The notes under the pieces: generated by a model | What the model was told of the DNA's origin: nothing | The model's database searches: none | What the model saw: the letters and a program-made list of their open reading frames with translations, nothing else | Made by a program: the position numbers and the translations under genes | Part shown: positions 1 to 8,401 of the stretch, in pieces | Position numbering within the stretch: the first letter of the stretch is position 1 | How the letters are laid out: the number at the start of each line of letters is the position of its first letter | NCBI GenBank assembly: GCA_014055465.1 | Contig: WIAF01000009.1 | Coordinates: 62,001-126,000 of the forward strand | Reading direction: 5' to 3' | Source: Nitrospira sp. CR1.1 | GTDB taxonomy: Bacteria > Nitrospirota > Nitrospiria > Nitrospirales > Nitrospiraceae | Length of the DNA: 64,000 bases

Positions 1-264
1 AACATTCGTCTCGTACAGGACTCGCTCGCCACCCGATGCGGACAAGGCCGTTTCAAATACATGAGCCTTCTTCCGGCGATTTGATTTCTTGTATGCCTTT
101 CGCAACTCTTCGGCCCGCGCCGCGTTCGGTTCAAACAGACACAGGGTAGCCCACTCGTCCAGCACCTGAAGATACCAGGGCAACCCGTAGGCCGCCCCCA
201 CATCCGCAATGACGAGATCCTCTGCATCGAGAAGAAGTTCGAGCGCGTGATCGAAAGAGACCAT
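1..264 (-). CDS. FkbM-type methyltransferase, N-terminal part (runs off the left edge)
   Basis: Reading leftwards from an ATG at 264, the frame stays open to the window edge (88 codons). The translation contains IADVGAAYGLPWYL, an AdoMet-binding motif I-like glycine loop, followed about 20 residues later by LCLFEPN, whose acidic residue fits the ribose-binding position of Rossmann methyltransferases. Spacing and wording match the FkbM family, which O-methylates sugars or other small molecules. It begins 7 bases after the stop of the PhyH-type gene and so is probably the last visible gene of the nonulosonic-acid operon, perhaps methylating the glycan. The catalytic half lies outside the window, so the substrate is unknown. 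Confidence 0.6.
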   Translation of the reverse strand, partial: MVSFDHALELLLDAEDLVIADVGAAYGLPWYLQVLDEWATLCLFEPNAARAEELRKAYKKSNRRKKAHVFETALSASGGERVLYETNV

Positions 265-271
265 TGGTGAA

Positions 272-1588
272 TCAACTGACTCGCTGGGTTGAAAATCCCT
301 GACTGATGACATCCTTCGCGCGGGAAAGCTCATACCGCATACGACCTTGTATCGCCGCCTTTACGATACTCCTACGGGACGCAGGAGGTTGTCGCCGCGA
401 AGCCACTGCCCGCAGGGCAATTTGAACCGCCCACCGCTCCCCCCTCTCAACCTGTGACCCGCGGTGGATTCCCGCGGAGCCATCAAACACAATGAGAGTG
501 CCCGGGGGTCCCAGAAACGTATCCTCGCCAGCTAGCAAACGACGCGACAGATCGCTCTCATCCACGATGTCATCACCGAAATGCGTGGTCCCGCGAAACG
601 CAGACGGTAAGGTCAGGAGGTCTCGCCTATGATCCTTTAGAAAAAACCGGGGACGATAATAACCCAGCTTATAGTCCAATCGATCGGCTTCCATTGGGAA
701 CGACTTTGTCTGCTCCATATCAAATCCCTTGTGGAGCGCAAACAGAAACGGAGAGCGGCGCCATCGATGGCTGCCTCTCACATACCGAAAAGGACCGGAC
801 GCCGCGTCAACGGCGGAAAGATAGAGCATCGCCTTCACAATATCCGGATCCGCGTCGAAATGCATGTACACCGTTTTTGCTGTGGGCAAATCACTATCCA
901 CGTAGCAGTTCTTATACCAATTCTGGCAAGGATGCGAAAAATCCAAGGCTGCATACAGCCATTCCATTTCACATCCCATGTAGTGCGACACCGCCGACAC
1001 AATGCCTTTCGAGTGGAGCGCTCGCTGAATGGAGCCCGCGGCGGGCGAACATGGATCGAGGGGCATCGCACAATGGCGTGCCGGGCTGGCCTCTTTTCGC
1101 TTTCGCAGCACAGCACGTTCCCACCAGGTGTGGCGCCACACAGAGGATGCCAGATCAGCAGTCACCGGACATTGGTAGTACCCGTTCGTCCGAAGACCAT
1201 CGACGAACCCCGTCAGGTTCGCCGGCAATGCACGAGGATCCGTAGGGTTCTCTGCGCGGCGGCGATCGAACACAAGCTGATCGCTCAGAAATTGCCGGGC
1301 CTGACTAATGGCTTGCTTCGTGGTCCGGCGTAGTTCGATACGCATTTCCGCGCTCAGGACGTATTGTTCCAATTCTGTGATGACCGGCCCTACCTTTGCC
1401 GCAAATTCACTCGACACCTTTTCAGAATCGGGTCTTCCGACCTGAAGCAAAGCTAGATAGGCATTGTCGATCGACTCGATGAATCGGAACACGAGGGTGT
1501 CGTCCAGCGTACATTTGACATTGAGGCCACTGAACGCTGGATGCTGATCATACTGAATACGAGGAAGCGTCAGGTCGGATTCCATCAT
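272..1588 (-). CDS. Phytanoyl-CoA dioxygenase (PhyH)-like Fe(II)/2-oxoglutarate oxygenase
   Basis: The 438-residue protein has a PhyH-like double-stranded beta-helix core in its second half. A HFD motif (H243, D245) and a distal histidine in GIHRGS (H375) form a plausible iron triad, and arginines just after H375 are suited to bind 2-oxoglutarate. The N-terminal 200 residues are helical and resemble nothing I recognise. Family members hydroxylate small molecules or lipids; in glycan loci they are rarer and their substrates are mostly unknown. It lies downstream of a GT-B-like gene and upstream of a methyltransferase gene, all on one strand, so a tailoring role on a surface glycan or its lipid carrier is an inference from context. 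Confidence 0.7.
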   Translation of the reverse strand: MMESDLTLPRIQYDQHPAFSGLNVKCTLDDTLVFRFIESIDNAYLALLQVGRPDSEKVSSEFAAKVGPVITELEQYVLSAEMRIELRRTTKQAISQARQFLSDQLVFDRRRAENPTDPRALPANLTGFVDGLRTNGYYQCPVTADLASSVWRHTWWERAVLRKRKEASPARHCAMPLDPCSPAAGSIQRALHSKGIVSAVSHYMGCEMEWLYAALDFSHPCQNWYKNCYVDSDLPTAKTVYMHFDADPDIVKAMLYLSAVDAASGPFRYVRGSHRWRRSPFLFALHKGFDMEQTKSFPMEADRLDYKLGYYRPRFFLKDHRRDLLTLPSAFRGTTHFGDDIVDESDLSRRLLAGEDTFLGPPGTLIVFDGSAGIHRGSQVERGERWAVQIALRAVASRRQPPASRRSIVKAAIQGRMRYELSRAKDVISQGFSTQRVS

Positions 1589-1618
1589 AGTGTCCGATCG
1601 AAGAATGCGTGGGCAACA

Positions 1619-3418
1619 TTACACGGTAGAGACCGCGGCATCCCGGCGTTCTTCGCCCAAGGCCAGCAGCCGCCGTGCCAGGTTTCCTCCGAAGGAGGAC
1701 CGCTGAGAGTCGTACAGTGCCTGAGCGATGCGGGCGACCTCAGCTCGCAACATGCGGTCTTCCACCTCAAGCGTCACCTCACTCGCTTGCATTCGAGAGG
1801 CAAGCTCTAATGGCGTCTCGAGGTTTCCTCGCAGCAACGCATCAATATCATTTCCGCCCGCAAGCACCTTCGGCCGCCGGCGACAGTCGCCTCGCTGATC
1901 AAAATGCGGATCAAATTTCCTCCGAAGCCGGTGAAGAATATGTTTCCCGAATGAAAGGTGAGCAGGCTTCACATGTTCTCTTTTCGGATATCCATCCTGG
2001 ATATCGATCACCCCATGCCCATACTCCACAGCTAACCATCGATAGGCCATCCGCACATGTTCAAGGCTCCATCCGTCCATGAGGGCGCGCTCAATCTGGG
2101 CAAAGTAATCTTTTTCGGTCGTCCCCACATAATTCAGGTCCGATGGGTAAAATACCAACTCCGGCGAGTAGATTACCACGGGAAGCCCAAAGAGGCTCAT
2201 TTCTTTTCCGGCGGTCGACCATGCATTCAAAAACACATCGGTAATGTCGGCTAAATCGTAAATCGACACGTCGTCCGTCGGCCAATTCACGCGAACATTG
2301 GAGGGAAGGGTCGCAAACACTTGTTCCAACAACCTGGCATGTTCCGATTTTCCCCCGCTGCGCATGGTCCCGGGAAACTCCCGCGGATGGACTCGAATAA
2401 TCAGAAAGAGATCCGGCCTGGTCGATACCCATTTAACCAGGGCCCGAATCCAATCCACCTGGCGAGGGAACAACGGTGCATCGTCCAATGGCAATGCTCC
2501 CACAACCTCGGCGGCAAAACGCTCATCGTAGCTGCTCATTGTCGCAACTAATACCCGTTGGGCTGCGGCAACCCCAAAGAAGCGAGACAAATCCTGGGGG
2601 CCCCTGCCGGCGCCCGACGAAAAGGTGAAGGCGCTGCTGCCGCCAAGCAAGACAAGAAAATGATCAGTGATTTGCCGCATCACTGCAGGGGAGCACGGTC
2701 GTTGTTGAAATTCCGGCCACTTCTCAACTAAACGTTTCACATACCGAAAGGTATAGTCCCGACCAATCATGAGGGATTGCAGGCGATGAGCAAGGTTGCC
2801 TCCGGCATGCAGAAAATAGTGGGGAATGCCGCGTCGCTCGCCAAGCATGCACACGGTCCGGTTCACGGAATAGAGAGAGTTGTAGGCGACGATGTGATCG
2901 GGACGCTCTCGATCCAGTATCTTTCGGGCGCCAAATAGTGATAGCAGCACATACCGGAGACTGATCTGATACTCCCTCCATTCAAAGTCGTTCAACGCTA
3001 GGCTCAATTTCTTGTGCCTGAGCAACATTTCATAGGTGGCCAGATTCCCGACTGGCACATGATCAACAACCAGATCCGGAAAATTCTCCGGGGTGGTGTG
3101 CCCCAGAATCTCCTCAACCCGGTTATGGTCATCGGCGTCGAGTACTTGCCCAAGATCATATCCGGGCAATTTAAACTCTCGCCGCAGGAGGTCTCTCGAA
3201 GCCACACATTGCCGGCAGATGTCTTCCCGCTGCTGCCCATCGCTCTGCCATCCAACCCGAGCCGCATCCATGACCACGCACTGCTGTGAAAACACCTGGC
3301 CGCATGTGATGTAGACCAGCTCATGACCATGCTTCAGCAAGGTCTCTGCCACAAGTGCTTCGGGAAAGGCATGCACCCAAATTCCCGAGTGCGGCGCAAA
3401 GAACAGCACCTTGCTCAT
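1619..3418 (-). CDS. Large GT-B-like surface-polysaccharide transferase (capsule-synthesis type)
   Basis: This 599-residue soluble protein starts MSKVLFFAPHSGIWVHAFPE, a Rossmann strand followed by a glycine turn as in GT-B glycosyltransferases. The C-terminal half has features of the capsule polysaccharide family: IIRVHPRE near residue 350 and NAWSTAGKEMSLFGLPVV near residue 425, resembling the nucleotide-sugar-binding site. A cysteine-containing stretch near residues 70-80 (DICRQC) is unexplained. Its start is 4 bases after the pseI stop, so the two are probably co-translated. Placed directly after the nonulosonate synthase, it is a candidate nonulosonic acid transferase. That activity is an inference; I cannot assign a CAZy family by eye. 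Confidence 0.6.
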   Translation of the reverse strand: MSKVLFFAPHSGIWVHAFPEALVAETLLKHGHELVYITCGQVFSQQCVVMDAARVGWQSDGQQREDICRQCVASRDLLRREFKLPGYDLGQVLDADDHNRVEEILGHTTPENFPDLVVDHVPVGNLATYEMLLRHKKLSLALNDFEWREYQISLRYVLLSLFGARKILDRERPDHIVAYNSLYSVNRTVCMLGERRGIPHYFLHAGGNLAHRLQSLMIGRDYTFRYVKRLVEKWPEFQQRPCSPAVMRQITDHFLVLLGGSSAFTFSSGAGRGPQDLSRFFGVAAAQRVLVATMSSYDERFAAEVVGALPLDDAPLFPRQVDWIRALVKWVSTRPDLFLIIRVHPREFPGTMRSGGKSEHARLLEQVFATLPSNVRVNWPTDDVSIYDLADITDVFLNAWSTAGKEMSLFGLPVVIYSPELVFYPSDLNYVGTTEKDYFAQIERALMDGWSLEHVRMAYRWLAVEYGHGVIDIQDGYPKREHVKPAHLSFGKHILHRLRRKFDPHFDQRGDCRRRPKVLAGGNDIDALLRGNLETPLELASRMQASEVTLEVEDRMLRAEVARIAQALYDSQRSSFGGNLARRLLALGEERRDAAVSTV

Positions 3419-3422
3419 CGCA

Positions 3423-4475
3423 TTACCTCACCAACTCCCACGTCACGGCCGTCCCCTTCTTCACATTTTTGGCGACCGACCTCCCTATAAGGACGTCGTA
3501 GAATTTAGGCGGAAGCCCCATTCCTGGCCGCACAATGCGGAGCGTTTCGGGAGTGAACCGTTCCCCTGCCTTCATATCCCGCGCAACATATAATGAGCGC
3601 CGGAACACCAGGGAAGGCCGCTCTTCATCGAGAACTCCGTAGGTGACTGATCCCAACGCCTGCCACGCGCGACTCGTCTCATTCACCAAACTGGCCAGTT
3701 CTCCGGGCTCCAAGGAGAAGTCTGCGTCAACCCCTCCGTCACTGCGTTGTAAGGTCACGTGCTTCTCGATGGCCACCGCGCCAAGCGCCACGCTTGCCAC
3801 TGCGGCGCCAATTCCTAGCGTATGATCGGACAAGCCGACCGGGCAATCGAACGTCGCCCGCATATGGGGAATGGTCAGCAGATGGCTATGCTCCGGCGAG
3901 GCGGGATAGCTGCTTGTGCATTTGAGCAACAGGAGTTCTCGACATCCGGCGTTGCGAGCGGCGGATACCGCCTCCTCGATGTCAGAAAGGCTGGCCATCC
4001 CCGTAGATAGAATCAGGGGCTTGCCGGTCTTAGCAACCCTGCGGATTAACGGAAGGTCGCTATTCTCAAAAGAGGCGATCTTGTAGCAGGGCGCTTCCAA
4101 TCGCTCCAGGAAGTCCACCGCCGTGGAATCGAACGGAGTACTGAACACGATCAACCCCAACTCACGGCATCGCTGGAAAATCGGCTCATGCCATTCCCAC
4201 GGCGTATACGCCTTCTGATACAGCTCATACAACGAATGTCCCCGCCACAGGCTTTGCGGGTCTGAGATAAAGAACTCCCCCTCACGGACATCAAGGGTCA
4301 TGGTATCTGCGGTATACGTCTGCAATTTCAGGGCATGCGCCCCCGAACGAGCGACCGCTTCAACAATGGCCATTGCACGATCAAGAGACTGGTTATGGTT
4401 TCCAGACATCTCCGCAATGATGAATGGCGACGAGCTCTTACCCACAACTCGCCCTTGTATGTGGATCTCTAACAT
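3423..4475 (-). CDS. pseI: Pseudaminic acid (nonulosonate) synthase, NeuB/PseI family
   Basis: The 350-residue length and domain order are those of NeuB-type synthases. An N-terminal TIM barrel begins FIIAEMSGNHNQSLDRA and continues with KLQTYTADTMT and PCYKIASFE; a C-terminal SAF (antifreeze-like) domain covers about residues 290-350. The enzyme condenses phosphoenolpyruvate with a 2,4-diamido-2,4,6-trideoxy-altrose to give the nine-carbon acid. AEMSGNHN and the surrounding pse genes favour PseI over sialic acid NeuB or legionaminic acid LegI. The gene sits 16 bases after the PIG-L deacetylase stop and 4 bases before the GT-B-like gene. Confidence 0.9.
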   Translation of the reverse strand: MLEIHIQGRVVGKSSSPFIIAEMSGNHNQSLDRAMAIVEAVARSGAHALKLQTYTADTMTLDVREGEFFISDPQSLWRGHSLYELYQKAYTPWEWHEPIFQRCRELGLIVFSTPFDSTAVDFLERLEAPCYKIASFENSDLPLIRRVAKTGKPLILSTGMASLSDIEEAVSAARNAGCRELLLLKCTSSYPASPEHSHLLTIPHMRATFDCPVGLSDHTLGIGAAVASVALGAVAIEKHVTLQRSDGGVDADFSLEPGELASLVNETSRAWQALGSVTYGVLDEERPSLVFRRSLYVARDMKAGERFTPETLRIVRPGMGLPPKFYDVLIGRSVAKNVKKGTAVTWELVR

Positions 4476-4490
4476 TTGTCTTCAGTCCCC

Positions 4491-5174
4491 TTACCTGACG
4501 AGCCGTGACAACTCGAACGCCTCAGCGGCCTGCTTCCCGACACTTGCACCACGCCAGCGGGCAAGAGCTTCGACTCCTTGATACGAACGAGGATGAGGCC
4601 ACGGACGCATCTCCATCTCATAACACTGAAGCGCCTCGAGCTTTCGGGCCAGGGTATGTTCGATATCCTCATGCCAGTTAGGGTGAAATGGTTGAGCGAT
4701 GCTCCATTCCGTACTGGACGGCACCTCAAAACACAACAGGGTTTGAGTCGTCGAACCGGGGAGCGGACGGCAGGCAGTGTGGACTGCACGATGAACGATC
4801 TGATGGTCGATATTGAGATCCCCGCGGTGGTGGGTCATCACCGTATGAATCTGTCTCTCCGCGAGAAACCGTTCTACGCGCTTGACGATATCCAGCAAAT
4901 TCATCCCATCCATCCGATTGTCTGGAAACCCTCCAAACGCAACACTCTGCGCGCCGAGCACCTTGGCCGCGGCAAGAGCGGCCCGTCTCAGCATATCGAG
5001 TTCATGATTCTTCCCCTCTTCATGGCCCAAAGGACTACGGCTAGTCGCCCCCTCCCCAAGTACCAGGACATGCACCTCGTGGCCGGAATCAGCCAGCCGC
5101 GCCATGGTACCGCCACACCCGAGGACTTCATCGTCGGGATGGGCACAAATGACACCTATCTTATTTGTCATCAT
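4491..5174 (-). CDS. PIG-L/LmbE-family N-deacetylase
   Basis: The protein opens with IGVICAHPDDEVLGCGG, the zinc-binding HPDDE motif of PIG-L/LmbE deacetylases, and has the second family signature THHRGDLNIDHQIVHRA near residue 115 with the third metal histidine. Length (227 residues) is typical. Family members remove N-acetyl groups from GlcNAc-type sugars. The start overlaps the end of the formyltransferase gene by 14 bases (an alternative ATG is one codon later). Placed between two formyltransferase modules and pseI, it could expose an amino group on the sugar for re-acylation with formyl. That is inference from context. Confidence 0.85.
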   Translation of the reverse strand: MMTNKIGVICAHPDDEVLGCGGTMARLADSGHEVHVLVLGEGATSRSPLGHEEGKNHELDMLRRAALAAAKVLGAQSVAFGGFPDNRMDGMNLLDIVKRVERFLAERQIHTVMTHHRGDLNIDHQIVHRAVHTACRPLPGSTTQTLLCFEVPSSTEWSIAQPFHPNWHEDIEHTLARKLEALQCYEMEMRPWPHPRSYQGVEALARWRGASVGKQAAEAFELSRLVR

Positions 5175-5856
5175 TGACCACCGTAATCACCACATCCGCC
5201 CGTAGCCGGTCCTCCCTGAGCGCCGCGCGAGAAAACTCAAACCGCAATTTTCCGACCTGGAGAAACGCGGGCGGATACCCTTCGGCATCCAGCATGCGGA
5301 TGACATCATAGGTCTCTTGGACCGTCCGCAGATCGGCAAGATTCCCTTCTGATGGTTTTCTCCGTTTAAAAGCCACCGGAGTTCCCTCCTGCGGCCTTGG
5401 CACTGGACGAGTCTGCAGGATCTCAACGATCATGTCCTCGATGAGACGACTCGCCTGGGAATAAATGTCCTGCGCCGTCCCCTGCAAAGACAGGGGACGC
5501 TTCAAATAGACTGGGCCAGCATCCACCTCTGCCACGCAGCGCAGAGCGGAAACTTTGGTCTCACTTACCCCCCGGATAATGAGGTTCTGAAGCGGACTGC
5601 CGCCCCGACCAAAAGGCACATCTGTCATGTGAAAAATCACACACTCAAACTGTTCATAAATCTCCTGCGGGACGAGATAGGACCAATGCGGAAAAAACAC
5701 ATAGTCAGGCTTCAGCCGGCTGAGATACTCGCTGGTGAGCGCATCTTTCGTGGTGACCAGCGAACAGGCGACACCAGTCCGTCGAACCACTTCCTCGGTC
5801 ATCTGTGGCCGCCATACTCGACTCGACGCGATCACGCAAGACGCCATGACGCACAC
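5161..5856 (-). CDS. Sugar N-formyltransferase-like protein (second formyl module)
   Basis: The 231-residue protein has the formyltransferase core: PDYVFFPHWSYLVP, then CVIFHMTDVPFGRGGSPL (the loop holding the catalytic histidine) and VDAGPVYLKR (the catalytic aspartate). The residue where classical N10-formyltetrahydrofolate enzymes have asparagine is not an obvious match, as in other sugar formyltransferase relatives. The C-terminal part (RMLDAEGYPPAFLQVGK) resembles the end of the PseG fusion. A GTG start overlaps the pseG stop by one base (TAGTG); ATG at 5847 is an alternative. It would transfer formyl to an amino sugar intermediate in this pathway; the exact substrate is unknown. Confidence 0.75.
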   Translation of the reverse strand: MCVMASCVIASSRVWRPQMTEEVVRRTGVACSLVTTKDALTSEYLSRLKPDYVFFPHWSYLVPQEIYEQFECVIFHMTDVPFGRGGSPLQNLIIRGVSETKVSALRCVAEVDAGPVYLKRPLSLQGTAQDIYSQASRLIEDMIVEILQTRPVPRPQEGTPVAFKRRKPSEGNLADLRTVQETYDVIRMLDAEGYPPAFLQVGKLRFEFSRAALREDRLRADVVITVVNDDK

Positions 5857-7631
5857 TAGCCTCCCCCAGGGATTCGTCGGTGCTCAATTCGGACAACGTA
5901 CTGATGCCCATCCAATTCAAAAAAAGCCGGATAGCGGTCATTGTCCACAACCCGCAGCAAGGCGAATTGTTCCCGCAGCGTTTTATCAAGATTCAACCGG
6001 CTGTCTTCTGGAGTTCTTCGGGGATAATAACTACTCTCCCCTCGCTGGACCGTCGCGTCAGTCAGAAGCCAGGGGTAACTTTCCACGAAACGACGGCAGA
6101 GTGCAAGCGTTGCGCGAGCCTGCTCCCGCCGAAGGTCGCCACATAGTTCATAGCCAGTAAATCTGAGCTGATCGGCAAGATAAACGTCCCCTGCGTCAAC
6201 CGCCTCAGCGGCCTCAAGCAACAAGACGGGAATCTCGTTTTTCCCTTCGAGAAGTTGCCACGTGAGAGGGGCCCATCCCTTCCCTAACGGCAACGAGCTT
6301 TCATGAACGACAAGGTTGTTGGTATTACGCGCTAATACCTGAGGGCGCGCGAGTTGGCCGCAGCTTAGGTAAAACGCGCAATCCCCGGGGGGAATGTCTG
6401 CGACCTGGTGAACCCACGAAACGAGGTGTCCCTGATCTCTGAACCACTCAATAAGAGCCGGCAAGAATTCGTTCAACCAGCTTTCCTTGTCCGACACGAC
6501 GGCGATCGAGAGTTTCCGTGGGAACAGAGCCAACGAGACCCGTTGCGCGCCTTTTCCATCCACTAACTTACGCGCAGCTTGCCGCATGACTCCCAACCGA
6601 CCCGGATCACGCATGCATGCTTCCACTGAAGCTACAATATCCGAAACAGACACCTCTGCCGAGGGCCCCAAATACGCGCCAGCCCCGAAACTTGCAACCG
6701 CCTCGCCAATGTGGCGTTGATTGTCAGCCACTGCAAGCATGAGAGAGGGCAGCCCGAGAACGCAGCGTTCCCATGCCGCAGACCCCGCCGCACCGATCGC
6801 CAGATCGGCATCGCCCATCAATCGGTGAAACGCTCTGCTATGTGAATGCACTCGCCATTTGGAGCGCCCTGCACATCGCTCCTGAATCGATGCCCTGTGT
6901 GGGTTCGAAGCCCCAATCACGACGTCGACCTCTAAGCCGGCAAGAGCCGGATTGTCGAATGCTTCTAAAACCTTCGAGGTCTCGTTGGTGGGATCAGCGC
7001 CCCCCATGAAGACAAGCACCCTCTTAAGCACAGTGGGGCGCTTCCCGAGCGTTGCGCGCAGGGCAGCGAACTCTTGCCGCAGGAGAGCATACTGCGGACC
7101 CGCCAACAGTCTCGAGGAACCGTCAAGGTAGTCGTGATAACGCAGGCGAGGGTCATGGTAATAGTTCTGGTCGAGCAACACATCGCAATGATGCGCACGG
7201 TCAGCAAGATCATCGATCACGAGGACCCGTCGCACCTTCGGCCCAATCATCTGCTCCCACGCTTTGTCGAGGGCATAACTGTCCACAATTAGCCAATCAA
7301 TCGGACCGACCGCCTGGAGGGCGGCAATCGTCTCCGTGCAATCGATTGACCAATCAACCTCCAGCCAACCAGCATGTTTGGTCCGACGGTCTGTCACCAT
7401 TTCTCCGGAACGGGGAGCACGCAAGTGAAGGACCGAAAAGCCCCACTCCCGGATGAGATCCATCATGTGCCCCGCAAGAGCGCGACACACAAAATGAACC
7501 TCGACCCCTTGAGCCCGCAATACGTCGGCTAAGGCTAGACACCTCATCACATGCCCGATACCAACTTGCATGGAAGCATCGACACGAAATGCTACCCGGC
7601 CTGCCGGCGCTCCATCGAAAGCTGTCTCCAC
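5856..7631 (-). CDS. pseG: Fusion: PseG nucleotide-sugar hydrolase + C-terminal formyltransferase
   Basis: Residues 1 to about 360 are PseG, which removes UDP from the diamino-trideoxy-altrose. Signatures are RVDASMQVGIGHVMRCLALA with the conserved histidine, DWLIVDSYALD, VFMGGADPTNET and IGAAGSAAWERCVLGLPSL. The C-terminal 230 residues are a formyltransferase-like domain with NLVVHESSLPLGKGWAPLTW, EGKNEIPVLLLEAAEAVDAGDVY and a tail near VVDNDRYPAFF. Classical PseG is about 275-350 residues, so this is a true domain fusion. I chose the GTG at 7631, preceded by a GGGGGGGAGGGA run. An in-frame ATG at 7706 would overlap pseF. The fusion ties formylation to the hydrolase step, the place where PseH normally acts just upstream. 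Confidence 0.85.
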   Translation of the reverse strand: METAFDGAPAGRVAFRVDASMQVGIGHVMRCLALADVLRAQGVEVHFVCRALAGHMMDLIREWGFSVLHLRAPRSGEMVTDRRTKHAGWLEVDWSIDCTETIAALQAVGPIDWLIVDSYALDKAWEQMIGPKVRRVLVIDDLADRAHHCDVLLDQNYYHDPRLRYHDYLDGSSRLLAGPQYALLRQEFAALRATLGKRPTVLKRVLVFMGGADPTNETSKVLEAFDNPALAGLEVDVVIGASNPHRASIQERCAGRSKWRVHSHSRAFHRLMGDADLAIGAAGSAAWERCVLGLPSLMLAVADNQRHIGEAVASFGAGAYLGPSAEVSVSDIVASVEACMRDPGRLGVMRQAARKLVDGKGAQRVSLALFPRKLSIAVVSDKESWLNEFLPALIEWFRDQGHLVSWVHQVADIPPGDCAFYLSCGQLARPQVLARNTNNLVVHESSLPLGKGWAPLTWQLLEGKNEIPVLLLEAAEAVDAGDVYLADQLRFTGYELCGDLRREQARATLALCRRFVESYPWLLTDATVQRGESSYYPRRTPEDSRLNLDKTLREQFALLRVVDNDRYPAFFELDGHQYVVRIEHRRIPGGG

Positions 7632-7675
7632 ACTCCCTCCCCCCCTGGGCTTGACGCTCCACTTGAGTGTGGAGG

Positions 7676-8401
7676 TTACTGTTCTTCGCCCGATTCCTGC
7701 TCCCACATCTCGGAAAAGTGAGTGAGTGCTGCGTGCATAAGTTCAGCCTGACGCCAATCTTCAATCGTATCAATGTCTTTAACCAAATATCGAGGGACTA
7801 CAACTCCTATGGAAGCGGGGGAGAAAAGCGGGACATCCTCCAGAAACGCTCCGGCTGTGCCCCAATAGAACTGCCCCGCGTCATGATAGGCCTCTTCGAG
7901 GTCCTGCGATCGCGTCATGATGTACTCAGGCTGGAAGGGTTCAACCGTCCCATCCGGCCTTCGGCGCAAGGCCCGCTGGATAGGAGCAGCGTAGGAGGTT
8001 ACTGAAAAGGCAAAGGACCGCTCGGATCTGTGCAACAGCTCAAACCCCTGCCGGAGAAAGCGCGCCTGGATGAAGGGCGCCGTAGCGTAGATGCAACAGG
8101 CGTGGGTGATGGACACTCCCCGTTGGTTCAACCACTGGATCGCGTGTTTGGTAACCGCATTGGTCCCGGTGAAGTCATCAGATAATTCAGGGGGACGCAA
8201 GAACGGAGTCTCTGCGCCAAATTGAGCCGCAACGGAGGCAATTTCTTCCTGGTCTGTGGAGACGATCACCTTCTCGAAGAGACCGCAGGACTGCGCGGCC
8301 TTGATCGAATAGGCAAGAATCGGCAGTCCTCCAAAGAGCTTGATGTTCTTCTTTGGAATCCGCTTACTGCCTCCACGGGCAGGAATTACGGCGATGTTTA
8401 T
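7676..8401 (-). CDS. pseF: CMP-pseudaminic acid cytidylyltransferase, AUA start
   Basis: PseF activates the finished nonulosonic acid with CTP. The frame reads NIAVIPARGGSKRIPKKNI directly after codon ATA at 8401-8399. That is the N-terminal CTP-binding motif of the CMP-sugar synthetases and belongs at residue 2. Upstream in frame are only GCA, ATT, GGT, GGA and a TAG stop, so no ATG, GTG or TTG is available. A strong GGGAGGT ribosome-binding site ends 6 bases before the ATA, and ATA overlaps the pseC stop as ATAA. The first ATG (8269) would delete the nucleotide-binding loop. Later motifs TAPFIQ and DIDTIEDW are normal. Length 241 residues is normal for PseF. Confidence 0.88.
   Translation of the reverse strand: MNIAVIPARGGSKRIPKKNIKLFGGLPILAYSIKAAQSCGLFEKVIVSTDQEEIASVAAQFGAETPFLRPPELSDDFTGTNAVTKHAIQWLNQRGVSITHACCIYATAPFIQARFLRQGFELLHRSERSFAFSVTSYAAPIQRALRRRPDGTVEPFQPEYIMTRSQDLEEAYHDAGQFYWGTAGAFLEDVPLFSPASIGVVVPRYLVKDIDTIEDWRQAELMHAALTHFSEMWEQESGEEQ

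Noticed and set aside
8269..8269. ATG at 8269 as the start of pseF
   Set aside because: It removes the CTP-binding loop that is plainly encoded upstream in the same frame.
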